This document shows positions 1 through 6,713 of a stretch of 9,185 nt of DNA, piece by piece (the stretch's first letter is position 1; every line of letters starts with the position of its first letter). Source of the DNA: an uncultured Eubacteriales bacterium (GTDB taxonomy: Bacteria; Bacillota; Clostridia; Oscillospirales; Acutalibacteraceae); contig OMRJ01000027.1 of the NCBI GenBank assembly GCA_900313475.1, positions 1 through 9,185 on the forward strand, read 5' to 3'. Both the position numbers and the translations under genes were made by a program. The notes beneath the pieces were generated by a model, which was not told the DNA's origin, made no database searches, and saw only the letters and a program-made list of their open reading frames with translations.

Positions 1-2520
1 CTCCGGCGCCTTCTCCGACGGGAGCGGATAACATGCAACGCGTTCATCACCGAAATCGACTGCGCAGATATAGTCGCCGTTCTTTGCAAGGCTGCGAAGC
101 GATACCTTCGACAGCACCTCGGATATCTTTGCCGGGTCGGTAATTATGTTTTCCGTGTAGGTCTTCACGCCCTCGGTAAGACTCATCGGCGAATCTGTCT
201 TATAGTTGTAGACGTTTTCGCCGGACAGAGCAAACGCAAGCATGTCGCGCGACATGAAAGTTCCGCCTCTGTAGATGCTGTAGGAGCTTTCCATCGACGA
301 AAAGTCAAGCTTTATGAACGACACCGTTTTCGGGGTAAGACGGCTCCTGAACACTTCTTCGAGTCCCGAATTTTTCAGTGCGGAGATTGTGTTCGTCATT
401 TTTTCGGTCACGATAACGGTGTAGGCATAGCCGTAGTCGCGGAATATCTCATACAGCCTGTCGGTGCCGTAGCGGAGCTTTTTGTTTTTCTCCGTCTCCT
501 CCGGGAGGACTTCGCCTTCGTCGGTTTCATCTTCGGGCGTACCGTCGTCGGGAAGCTCGTTTTCATTGACCGTTTCGGGCAATTGCTTCGACACAGGCTC
601 CGTATACTGCGGGGCTCCGGTCATCCCCTCTACGGATATTTCCGGCGCGTCGGCTGAAAATGTGAGCACACCGAGCGGCTTTGACGTGCTGTCAAACATA
701 TCTGCGGCGGTAAGCGCGGCAAGGTCTTTTTTCACGGCATCCTTAAGCGCGTAAAATTCGGTTTTTTCGAGGTCAAGCGCATAGTTTTCATTGAGAGTAG
801 TCGGATAGAAAACGACGCTTGAGTTTTCATAGACGAACGCGCCGTAGGCGGCATCTTTATATTCGATGAACATGCCGCTGTCGTTTTTAAGCGTTGACCA
901 GTCGGTGCCGAGCAGCTTTTCATACTGCGCTTTGCAGGCAGCCGAAGCGCAAAGCTCGAGCGTTTCGCGGAGAAGCTTTTCGCTTTTCACAAAAACCTTG
1001 CGGCTCTCGTTTCTGCCGTTTTTGAGAACATATCTGAAGGTGAGCACTGCGATAGCGCCGTCGTTGTCGGTGTTGGCGTCGACGAGCTTTTTGTGAAGCG
1101 CCGTCACCTCTTTTATATCATTTTCGCCGGTCATTTCGGGCAGCTCCGAAAAGCCGCGCTGCAGATTCGCCCTGATAAACGGATTTATCAAATAGGTCGT
1201 AGATATGTAAGATCTTGAGTTGACGTCAAGGGAGGAACCCCACACGGGAACCGCAACCGCCGCCGCCCTGACATCGGACGTGTCGGGGACGTATTTCGCG
1301 TAACCGAACAGTCCCGAGGAGAAAATGCCGATTATTATTCCGATGACGGCGGCATGTGCCGCGAACTTATAGCACGATTTAACAATAAGCTTGAAATTCC
1401 GTTTCAGGAATATTTCAAACAGTATATATATCACAAACGCCGCTGCGGCACTGCCGATAATCAGCTCTTTAAGCGGATAGTAATTTATTTCGGTAAGCGG
1501 AATTGCGACGGCAGCCATGATCAACTCAAACAGCACGGCGTTTGCAAGCACCTTGTTTGTGTTGAGGAAGCCGCAGTTTTCGGCGTTGCGGCGCACAAAG
1601 AACACGCAGCCTATCACCGTTATAATAACGGCAACGGGAATCCAGAACAGCGAGATGCCGAAATTCGGGAACGTAAACGGCGTTGAATCGGCAAGAAGAA
1701 GCTGCGACTGTTTGACGGTGCCGCTCGAATAGCTGAAAAGGTCGTCGGCAAAAAACAGAACGGGATTGTAGCGGCTGAATTTGGTAAGAAGCGACTGCCC
1801 CGTCAGGCTGTCGAAAAAGCCCGATGTGCCGAATGTCCTGATTTGAGACTTGAAAGTGGCTGCCGGGATGAACGCCGTCAGCAGATTCTGGAGAGCCAAA
1901 AGCACCGCGGAGGGAAATGCAAGCACGCCGACGGAATAGAAAATTCCCTCGCTCACCGTGCCGACCGACGAAAAAACGGCTGCCGAAACGGAGAAGCACA
2001 GCAGTGAGAATATCCACATTCCGAGGAAAATGTGCAGATAGGCAACGCTGAGCTGCCACGACAGCTTAAGATAGATAAGGTTTACGATGAAGCCGGCTGT
2101 CACCGCCAGAACGGGAGGGACAGTGAGCATGACCGCGCCCGAAAACCATCGCGACAAAAACAGCGTGCGGCGCTTGATGCCGAGTGAATAATAGACATTC
2201 ACCGTATGCTTATCTGCCATAAAGCGCAGCAGAATGACCGCCGCGGTTATGCTCAGCAGCGCAACGGAAATCAAAACGGCGTAGCACAGAACCCGTTCTT
2301 CGAATATGCTTGTAAAGAATTTTATTGTATCGGAAAGCTTTTCGGTCGATGCGGCTCCGAGCGATTTCTTTTTTTCGGACAGCGTAAACGCGGGAGCAAT
2401 TGCGAAAACGAGCAGCTCAAGCAGCGCGATGCAGACCGAGGGCAGAATTGCGGTGCGAAGTCCCGAAAAGAAGGTGTATGCGGCGCCTTTTTTCTTACTT
2501 AAATATTTGTGAGAAGTCAT
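1..2520 (-). CDS. ABC transporter permease with large C-terminal soluble domain (YtrC/DUF6449-like), 3' end cut off
   Basis: The minus-strand frame from ATG at 2520 is open for 840 codons and leaves the window without a stop, so the C-terminus is missing. The first ~407 residues carry about nine hydrophobic segments (near 26-46, 78-100, 128-150, 160-184, 192-218, 291-309, 327-345, 352-372 and 387-407). A cytoplasmic YYSLGIKRRTLFLSRW stretch (110-125) resembles the SLPIKR-type coupling motif of Firmicutes ABC-2/YtrC permeases. Beyond residue 410 the protein is soluble for at least 430 residues, with an acidic, proline-containing linker near 645-680. That layout resembles DUF6449-type permeases. 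The start is supported by GGAGGG eight bases upstream, and it overlaps the end of the ATPase gene by 26 nt, implying translational coupling. The substrate cannot be told; related systems act in peptide-antibiotic or cell-wall stress responses. The domain name is from memory and less sure than the permease call. Confidence 0.85.
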   Translation of the reverse strand, partial: MTSHKYLSKKKGAAYTFFSGLRTAILPSVCIALLELLVFAIAPAFTLSEKKKSLGAASTEKLSDTIKFFTSIFEERVLCYAVLISVALLSITAAVILLRFMADKHTVNVYYSLGIKRRTLFLSRWFSGAVMLTVPPVLAVTAGFIVNLIYLKLSWQLSVAYLHIFLGMWIFSLLCFSVSAAVFSSVGTVSEGIFYSVGVLAFPSAVLLALQNLLTAFIPAATFKSQIRTFGTSGFFDSLTGQSLLTKFSRYNPVLFFADDLFSYSSGTVKQSQLLLADSTPFTFPNFGISLFWIPVAVIITVIGCVFFVRRNAENCGFLNTNKVLANAVLFELIMAAVAIPLTEINYYPLKELIIGSAAAAFVIYILFEIFLKRNFKLIVKSCYKFAAHAAVIGIIIGIFSSGLFGYAKYVPDTSDVRAAAVAVPVWGSSLDVNSRSYISTTYLINPFIRANLQRGFSELPEMTGENDIKEVTALHKKLVDANTDNDGAIAVLTFRYVLKNGRNESRKVFVKSEKLLRETLELCASAACKAQYEKLLGTDWSTLKNDSGMFIEYKDAAYGAFVYENSSVVFYPTTLNENYALDLEKTEFYALKDAVKKDLAALTAADMFDSTSKPLGVLTFSADAPEISVEGMTGAPQYTEPVSKQLPETVNENELPDDGTPEDETDEGEVLPEETEKNKKLRYGTDRLYEIFRDYGYAYTVIVTEKMTNTISALKNSGLEEVFRSRLTPKTVSFIKLDFSSMESSYSIYRGGTFMSRDMLAFALSGENVYNYKTDSPMSLTEGVKTYTENIITDPAKISEVLSKVSLRSLAKNGDYICAVDFGDERVACYPLPSEKAPE

Positions 2521-3400
2521 AGTCGGTTCCCTCCACTTCCTCCAAGAATATTTCCTCCATTGAAAGGGGGAATTTTTCGAGATAGACAGGCTTCTTCGCC
2601 CTGATAAGCGCTTCCGCCTCCTCCACGCTGCCGCGCACGGTAAGCGTTATCAGTCTGCCGTCCTTTGTAAACGAGCGCACGGCGACGTCGGAGAAATCGT
2701 CCTCCGTTTTGTCGTCGCCCTCGGCAAACGCCATGCGGAATTTCGTGTAGTCCTCGCCGATATCCTTCATGTCGTGGTCAAGCGCAAGCTTTTTGCCGTT
2801 TATCAGTCCGAAACGGTCGCACCTACCGCCGAGGTCATGCAGATTGTGCGATGAAATGATGACCCTTGCGCCGCGGTCGCGTGTGTACTCCGTGACAAGA
2901 TTTTTTATAAGCGTGCGTTTCTGTGGGTCAAGTCCGTCAAACGACTCGTCGAGCAGCAGGAAATCGGGATTTGTGGACATTGCGAGCACCAGCTCCGCCT
3001 GACGCTGCATGCCCTTTGAAAAGCCGTTGATGCTCTTTTTCGGGTCGAGTCCGAACACCTTCGTAAGATTGCGGAACGTGTCAAAGCTGAATTCGGGATA
3101 GTAGCCGCGGTAAAAATGCGCCATTTTCTCCATACTCGCATACGGCTGAAAGTACAAATCGTCGGGGACGTAGAACAGCCGCGCCTTCATACGCGCGTTG
3201 TCAAAAATATCCTCTCCCTCGAAAAGCACCTCGCCGCCGTTCGAGCGGTAAACGCCGGCAACGGTTTTGAGAAGCGTGGTCTTGCCGGCTCCGTTGTAGC
3301 CGATAAGCCCGTAGATGCAGTTTTCCGGCACCTTGAAACTGATGTTTTCAATCGCCGTGTACCTGCCGTAACATTTCGTTACGCCGTTAATCTCAATCAT
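2495..3400 (-). CDS. ABC transporter ATP-binding protein (YtrB/BcrA-like)
   Basis: This 301-residue cytoplasmic ATPase would power the permease encoded immediately downstream. Visible motifs are the Walker A GYNGAGKTT (34-42), the signature FSKGMQ (127-132, the SKGM form common in BcrA/YtrB-type proteins instead of LSGGQ), Walker B FLLLDE (147-152), the D-loop (DGLDP) and the switch histidine H185 in IISSHN. The Q-loop region (VPDDLYFQPY, 78-87) has no glutamine in the usual place, as is often seen in this subgroup. Residues ~215-301 form an accessory C-terminal region typical of single-domain exporters. The start has AAGGTG five bases upstream and a strong sigma-A promoter about 55 nt further up. 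No GntR/YtrA regulator is encoded next to it, so regulation is unknown. The name YtrB-like is by resemblance; the ABC ATPase call itself is secure. Confidence 0.95.
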   Translation of the reverse strand: MIEINGVTKCYGRYTAIENISFKVPENCIYGLIGYNGAGKTTLLKTVAGVYRSNGGEVLFEGEDIFDNARMKARLFYVPDDLYFQPYASMEKMAHFYRGYYPEFSFDTFRNLTKVFGLDPKKSINGFSKGMQRQAELVLAMSTNPDFLLLDESFDGLDPQKRTLIKNLVTEYTRDRGARVIISSHNLHDLGGRCDRFGLINGKKLALDHDMKDIGEDYTKFRMAFAEGDDKTEDDFSDVAVRSFTKDGRLITLTVRGSVEEAEALIRAKKPVYLEKFPLSMEEIFLEEVEGTDYDFSQIFK

Positions 3401-3456
3401 AAAAACACCTTCGCTTTTTAATTCGGATTTCGGAATTATTTTTTACCTGTGTTTCC

Positions 3457-3485
3457 ATTATATCGGAAAAAAAAACCCGTTTCAA
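3457..3485 (-). promoter_or_regulatory. sigma-A promoter of the ABC operon
   Basis: Reading the minus strand, TTGAAA (3480-3485) is followed after exactly 17 bases by TATAAT (3457-3462), which matches the consensus closely. Transcription would begin near 3450 and leave a ~50-nt leader before the ATPase start at 3400. No clear operator palindrome is visible around the start site. Confidence 0.8.
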
Positions 3486-3514
3486 CAGTCTTAATAAAAT
3501 CTTTAGAAACTCAT

Positions 3515-3558
3515 AAAAAGGTGCTGTAAAAAAACCGGTTTTTTTACAGCACCTTTTT
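3515..3558. terminator. perfect 44-bp palindrome, probable bidirectional terminator
   Basis: Bases 3515-3536 are the exact reverse complement of 3537-3558. The arms contain GGTGCTGT/ACAGCACC and an A7-CCGG-T7 centre. On the plus strand the stem ends in T6 (3554-3559) and on the minus strand in T5, so it could terminate transcripts in either direction. It sits about 30 bp upstream of the ABC promoter -35 box and downstream of the TPM-like gene, so its natural job would be to stop minus-strand readthrough into the ABC operon. Confidence 0.7.
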
Positions 3559-3584
3559 TAGGGGATAGGAAAAAAAGATGAGGA

Positions 3585-3674
3585 ACAGACAAACTGAGCA
3601 AAATCAAGGCTTCGGACTTGATTTTGTTTGCCCGAAGACGTACAAAGGTACGTCGAGCGGCGAAGTTTGTCTGT
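3585..3674. repeat. three-way-junction-like structured element (possible small RNA or MITE-like repeat)
   Basis: An outer 11-bp inverted repeat (ACAGACAAACT 3585-3595; AGTTTGTCTGT 3664-3674) encloses two further perfect hairpins. The first is CAAAATCAAG 3599-3608 with CTTGATTTTG 3617-3626. On the plus strand its loop contains C-UUCG-G (3610-3615), a very stable RNA tetraloop. The second is GACGTAC 3637-3643 with GTACGTC 3648-3654 and the loop AAAG, extended by GCC/GGC (3630-3632; 3659-3661). There is no open frame of note. It could be a structured RNA or a small non-autonomous mobile repeat. The sequence shows the pairing only, not expression. Confidence 0.55.
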
Positions 3675-3771
3675 AGTATAAAACATAAAAAGAACTTCTT
3701 CTTAATTACCGGAGCAAACTTATGCGGTTATCGCAGTCTTTCGGATTTGCAATTCCGTTAACTTATCATGC

Positions 3772-3812
3772 AAAAGCGTTGATCTTTACTGTTTTATACG
3801 GTCATCGCTTTT
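3772..3812 (+). terminator. terminator-like hairpin on the plus strand
   Basis: AAAAGCG (3772-3778) pairs with CGCTTTT (3806-3812). After one U-U mismatch the stem continues as TGATC (3780-3784) with GGTCA (3800-3804), including one G-U pair. A seven-T run (3809-3815) follows on the plus strand only, which is the arrangement of a rho-independent terminator. No plus-strand protein gene lies upstream of it in the interval, so the transcript it would end is unidentified. Confidence 0.45.
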
Positions 3813-3832
3813 TTTACATCCCCTTTTTTGAA

Positions 3833-5131
3833 TTATTTCGGTTTTTCACCGCAGTAACGGCAGCGTCCGTCCTTTGTAAGCGCACCGAGAGCGCCGCAGT
3901 GCGGACATCTGACGGGAAGCGAATCCGCGTTGTTATAATAAGGATTCTCGCTCAAATGCACGTGGTCGGCAGTCTCCTTATGCGCCTGATAGTTTTCATC
4001 CTTCGTGCGCTCGCGGTGACGGCGGGAAAGATAAAATATCAAAAACGCAAGAGCAACAACACCCGAAAGGCTCGCAAAATACACTGTCATTGCGGTTCTT
4101 GTAACATAATATGAGCCATCCCGGCTGCTGTCGGGTTCGGTTTCGATAAGGTTCGGGAAATTTCCGTCCGTTTCCTTTTCGGTAATTTCGGAGGCTTCCG
4201 CCGTCTCGGCATTTTCCCGTGTTACGCCCGGCTCGGTCGGTGCTTCGGTTTCGTCCGACGCTTCAACCGTGTTTTCGGCGGAGGACGGTTCGTTCGGTTC
4301 CTCAAGCTGCTCTGAAATATTCTTCACCGAGCGGTCGAGCGCGTATCGAATGCAATCGCCCATTTCCATGCCTGCCTCCGCGTTCGCGTCAACCCCGTCC
4401 AGAATATCCTGCGCGTCCGTCTCGTCAAACGCATTGCCGGTGTCGAGTCCGCAGATATACCAACTTGTGTAATTCCCGCCGTCATCAACGACAAAAAGAA
4501 TAATAACGTGTCCTTCGTCATCAAAAAGCTCATTGTATGTATCAAACAGAAATTCATTGATATCGCCGTAGGACGGGTTATATGTGTTGCTCACCTCACG
4601 CCGCAGCATCAGCACCGCCTGCACGCCCGTGAGCCTGTATATCTCCGTCAGCGACCGTGTGATGCCCGATATGTCATTTTGCGAAAGCATATTATCTCCG
4701 TCGATAACGGACTTTGCAGAAGGTCTGCACGCGCCGTCGGGCAGACGCACACGGTTCGCACGCTCCGTCTTGTTTTCCAAAAGGGAATATTCTTCGGCTT
4801 CGACCGCAACGCTCGACGGCTCGCGAAGAAAATTTCTTATATTTTTGACAGCTCTTTGCGGAAGTCCGCTTGCGTAAAGCGCGACAATAATGATAAACAG
4901 AAGCGGTTCGATAAAAAAGCTTCTGCGCCGTCCGCGTCCGCCGTCGGGTGCTTTGCCTCCCGAATTGTTTGTGCCGTTAACCGTGTTGTGCGGCATTGCG
5001 CCGCCGTGACTGCCGCCGGAATAACCGCTGCCGGACCCTCCCGAAAAGCCGCCGCCTCCCGAAAAGCTGCCGCTGTTGCCGCCGCCTCCCGAAAAGCTGC
5101 CGCTGTTGCCGCCGCCTGCACTGCCGGGCAT
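3833..5131 (-). CDS. membrane protein with Gly/Ser-rich N-terminus, TPM-like domain and C-terminal zinc ribbon
   Basis: This protein has 432 residues if translation starts at 5131, where AGGAG (5140-5144) is eight bases upstream. An in-frame ATG at 5137 is only two bases from it, and the ATGs at 5149 and 5170 lack a site. Layout: a disordered Gly/Ser repeat region (1-68), basic residues then a membrane segment (72-90), and a folded domain (about 145-275) beginning DNMLSQNDISGITRSLTEIY with strands such as HVIILFVVDD. The domain resembles TPM/Psb32-type domains. A Glu/Thr-rich linker (276-340), a second membrane segment (345-369) and a CPHCG...CRYCG zinc ribbon (C409, C412, C424, C427) follow. 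The predicted topology puts the TPM-like domain outside and both ends in the cytoplasm. The function is unknown; TPM proteins have been linked to membrane protein maintenance and phosphatase-like activity, which I would not assume here. It is transcribed alone, divergent from the YdbC gene. Confidence 0.8.
   Translation of the reverse strand: MPGSAGGGNSGSFSGGGGNSGSFSGGGGFSGGSGSGYSGGSHGGAMPHNTVNGTNNSGGKAPDGGRGRRRSFFIEPLLFIIIVALYASGLPQRAVKNIRNFLREPSSVAVEAEEYSLLENKTERANRVRLPDGACRPSAKSVIDGDNMLSQNDISGITRSLTEIYRLTGVQAVLMLRREVSNTYNPSYGDINEFLFDTYNELFDDEGHVIILFVVDDGGNYTSWYICGLDTGNAFDETDAQDILDGVDANAEAGMEMGDCIRYALDRSVKNISEQLEEPNEPSSAENTVEASDETEAPTEPGVTRENAETAEASEITEKETDGNFPNLIETEPDSSRDGSYYVTRTAMTVYFASLSGVVALAFLIFYLSRRHRERTKDENYQAHKETADHVHLSENPYYNNADSLPVRCPHCGALGALTKDGRCRYCGEKPK
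5051..5110 (-). repeat. 30-nt perfect tandem duplication in the TPM-like gene
   Basis: Bases 5051-5080 and 5081-5110 are identical. Each unit encodes ten residues of the Gly/Ser/Asn/Phe repeat (GGGNSGSFSG), and a diverged partial unit continues to about 5036. The copy number is a likely site of length variation between strains, changing only the flexible cytoplasmic N-terminus without a frameshift. Confidence 0.9.
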
Positions 5132-5188
5132 ATTCATCGCTCCTCTCATAATTTCGGCAAAAACGCGCAAAACCCGTCCGCCGCAATA

Positions 5189-5207
5189 TATATAGATTTA
5201 TATAGAT
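5189..5207. promoter_or_regulatory. TATATAGAT direct repeats in the divergent intergenic region
   Basis: TATATAGAT occurs at 5189-5197 and again at 5199-5207, a spacing of 10 bases or about one helical turn, within the AT-rich DNA just upstream of the TPM-like gene. This could be part of its promoter or a binding site. I could not find a convincing -35/-10 pair for the minus-strand gene here. Confidence 0.3.
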
Positions 5208-5237
5208 ATTTATTTCTTTAAATTTTTAATATAGTAC

Positions 5238-5266
5238 TTGATTTTCGCTTCGTAAAAATATATTAT
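5238..5266 (+). promoter_or_regulatory. sigma-A promoter of the YdbC-family gene
   Basis: TTGATT (5238-5243) and TATTAT (5261-5266) are separated by exactly 17 bases. Transcription would start near 5273, leaving a short leader that contains the AAGGAG ribosome site at 5291-5296. Confidence 0.65.
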
Positions 5267-5305
5267 ATAAGATGAATACTGTTACGAGGAAAGGAGAAAG
5301 CACAA

Positions 5306-5533
5306 ATGCCTGATTTTTCTTACCAGATCGTAAAACACATAGGTGTCATCTCGGAGGGCAGCGGAGGCTGGGCAAAAGAGCTTAACCTCATAAGCTGGAA
5401 CGGAAAAGACGCAAAATATGACATTCGCGACTGGAGTCCCGACCATGAAAACATGAGCAAGGGTATTACGCTTGCCGAAAAGGACATCAAATCGCTTAAG
5501 GCTCTTTTGGACGAGCTTCGGTTCGACGATTGA
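5306..5533 (+). CDS. YdbC/PC4-family ssDNA-binding protein
   Basis: This is a complete 75-residue protein starting at an ATG nine bases after AAGGAG. It matches the bacterial YdbC family from memory: an N-terminal IVKHIGVISEGSGGWAKELN stretch, the highly characteristic core YDIRDWSPDHENMSKGITL (38-56), and a C-terminal helix KDIKSLKALLDELRFDD. Family members are homologues of the eukaryotic coactivator PC4, form dimers and bind single-stranded nucleic acid. A role in replication, repair or transcription is likely, but none is proven by the sequence. Length and motif order are normal for the family. It has its own promoter and is followed by a hairpin, so it is probably monocistronic or only partly linked to the biotin ligase gene 154 nt downstream. 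Confidence 0.93.
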   Translation: MPDFSYQIVKHIGVISEGSGGWAKELNLISWNGKDAKYDIRDWSPDHENMSKGITLAEKDIKSLKALLDELRFDD

Positions 5534-5590
5534 TTTCTGCCGAAAACGGCATCCTTCAAAGAGCCGCAGCAGAAAAAAAGTCTGCCTGAA

Positions 5591-5618
5591 AACCGCGGAG
5601 CAGCTATGCTTCGCGGTT
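5591..5618 (+). terminator. hairpin after the YdbC-family gene, weak terminator
   Basis: AACCGCGGAGCA (5591-5602) pairs with TGCTTCGCGGTT (5607-5618) around the loop GCTA, giving a 12-bp stem with one G-T pair. Only ATTTTA follows, so the T-run is poor and partial readthrough into the biotin ligase gene is plausible. Confidence 0.5.
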
Positions 5619-5687
5619 ATTTTACGCTCCGAAAACATTTTAACATATTTTTTGAGCAAAATCAACATACGGACAGGGGTTTTTCAA

Positions 5688-6455
5688 ATGACCGCTTTTT
5701 ATCCCGAACGGGTCTTTTTGCATGTGACCGAAACGGTATCAACAAACGACGATGTCAAAAAAATGATATATTCGGGTGATGACAGGTTTGCCCTGCTGTC
5801 AGCCGACACGCAGTCGGGAGGCAGGGGACGTCTCGGCAGAAGCTTTCTGTCACCCGAAGGGGGAGTATATTTTTCGGCGGCATATCCGCTTTCGGGACGT
5901 GAAAAGAACATTCCGTTCTTAACTCTTGCCGCAGGGCTTGCGGCGGCGGAAGCCATCGACGGTGCGGCTTCCGGCGGAAAAACGCCTGCGTCCCTTATCA
6001 AGTGGCCGAACGACATATACATAAACGGCAAAAAGGTTTGCGGAATTTTGACGGAGCTTGTGAGCGTCGGCGGACGCTCGACGGCGATAGTCGGAATCGG
6101 AATAAACGTAAAAAGCTTCGGCGAAAGCTGTCCCGCAGAGCTTAAGGACAAAATTACGGCATTAAACGATGAGGGGATATTTCCCGACAAGCGCATTCTG
6201 ATACGCTCGATTGCGGAGCGGCTCGACCGGCTTGTCTACTCGGAGAATGTGCTTGAAGACGTTCCCGACAGCGTCCTCGACGCGCTGAACAGCCGTTCGT
6301 TTATCAGGGGGAAAGAAATTGTATTTTCGGACGGGAGCGCAAAAAAAAGCGGCGTCGCCGCGTCAATAGAACGCGACGGCTCGCTGCGTGTAGTCACCGC
6401 AAACGGCGACAGATTTGTAAAATTCGGAGAAATAACGGCGATGCAAACACGTTAA
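5688..6455 (+). CDS. birA: biotin--[acetyl-CoA-carboxylase] ligase, class I (no DNA-binding domain)
   Basis: This 255-residue cytoplasmic enzyme activates biotin with ATP to biotinyl-AMP and attaches it to the lysine of biotin carboxyl carrier proteins. Visible family motifs: TVSTN (16-20), QSGGRGRLGRSF (42-53, the adenylate-binding loop), KWPNDIYINGKKVCGILTE (105-123) and VGIGIN (135-140), with a small C-terminal domain from ~205 containing GEI. The helix-turn-helix repressor domain of bifunctional BirA is absent, so it should not regulate transcription. The frame is open further upstream to 5472, but that part overlaps the YdbC gene out of frame and lacks family sequence. The ATG at 5688 has AGGGG eight bases upstream and gives the normal length for the class. 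No clear dedicated promoter was found in the 154-nt gap before it. No carboxylase gene is nearby. Confidence 0.95.
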   Translation: MTAFYPERVFLHVTETVSTNDDVKKMIYSGDDRFALLSADTQSGGRGRLGRSFLSPEGGVYFSAAYPLSGREKNIPFLTLAAGLAAAEAIDGAASGGKTPASLIKWPNDIYINGKKVCGILTELVSVGGRSTAIVGIGINVKSFGESCPAELKDKITALNDEGIFPDKRILIRSIAERLDRLVYSENVLEDVPDSVLDALNSRSFIRGKEIVFSDGSAKKSGVAASIERDGSLRVVTANGDRFVKFGEITAMQTR

Positions 6456-6487
6456 AGGCAGCGTGAAGGCGCAGTGATACCCGAACA

Positions 6488-6518
6488 GCGTTCCCCGCAA
6501 GCGGAAACCTCACCGCTT
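6488..6518 (+). repeat. 31-nt direct repeat, copy 1 (with hairpin AAGCGG/CCGCTT)
   Basis: This copy matches 6707-6737 at 29 of 31 positions; only bases 9-10 differ (CG against TA). Each copy ends in AAGCGG-8-CCGCTT, a small hairpin. Here it lies 32 nt after the birA stop and could act as a transcript end, although no good T-run follows. Confidence 0.85.
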
Positions 6519-6527
6519 AAATTGTAG

Positions 6528-6549
6528 GGTCGGTGCACCTGCGCCGACC
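6528..6549. repeat. inverted repeat GGTCGG/CCGACC
   Basis: GGTCGG (6528-6533) pairs with CCGACC (6544-6549), with GTGC/GCGC-type extensions inside. It follows a TGTAGG stretch; similar TGTAGG-led GC-rich dyads are, from memory, frequent intergenic repeats in gut Clostridia. Confidence 0.5.
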
Positions 6550-6575
6550 GCGGAGAGGAACACCTGATTATAACG

Positions 6576-6662
6576 AAACGCCCGTCGACGGACGGGCATT
6601 GCATGGATTGAAATAATTTGTTGTGTATTTTTCGACAATATCATGTTTACCCGTCGACTGAC
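6576..6662 (+). repeat. degenerate ~90-nt direct repeat, copy 1
   Basis: It shares AAACG, the TCGAC block and, most clearly, TTGCATGGATTGAAATA (6599-6615) with copy 2, where TTGCATGGGTTGAAATA lies at 6951-6967. The rest is alignable but diverged, and it ends in a TCGACTGACTGC / TTGACCTGCC block. Within this copy CCCGTCGAC occurs at both 6581-6589 and 6650-6658, and GCCCGTC (6580-6586) pairs with GACGGGC (6591-6597). Confidence 0.6.
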
Positions 6663-6692
6663 TGCACGGCATTCGCCCACGTTTTCCACCGC

Positions 6693-6713
6693 GGAACGCC
6701 CGGTGTGCGTTCC
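6693..6713. repeat. inverted repeat GGAACGC/GCGTTCC
   Basis: GGAACGC (6693-6699) and GCGTTCC (6707-6713) form a 7-bp dyad with a 7-base spacer. The right arm is also the beginning of the second 31-nt repeat. Confidence 0.6.

Larger units (their letters stand above)
3401..3832. other. 432-nt non-coding interval between the ABC operon and the TPM-like gene
   Basis: Apart from the ABC promoter, the 44-bp palindrome, the branched inverted-repeat element and the plus-strand hairpin listed separately, I see no gene. Bases 3675-3771 are AT-rich and hold only a weak dyad around 3742-3757 (CGGA/TCCG). A small plus-strand frame beginning at 3722 has a fair ribosome site but runs antisense into the TPM-like gene and has no recognisable protein character. 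Confidence 0.6.

Noticed and set aside
1526..2059. 177-aa minus-strand open frame
   Set aside because: It is a shadow of the ABC permease in another frame, with Arg/His/Cys-rich composition and no ribosome site.
3722..4114. 130-aa plus-strand frame with GGAG eight bases upstream
   Set aside because: It runs antisense into the zinc-ribbon end of the TPM-like gene and the translation has no recognisable domain; the ribosome site is probably chance.
4508..5221. 237-aa plus-strand open frame
   Set aside because: It is antisense to the TPM-like gene; its low-complexity Ala/Lys repeats arise from the Gly/Ser repeat DNA.
5472..5687. 72-residue N-terminal extension of the biotin ligase
   Set aside because: It overlaps the YdbC-family gene, contains basic non-family sequence, and the ATG at 5688 has its own ribosome site and gives the normal class I length.
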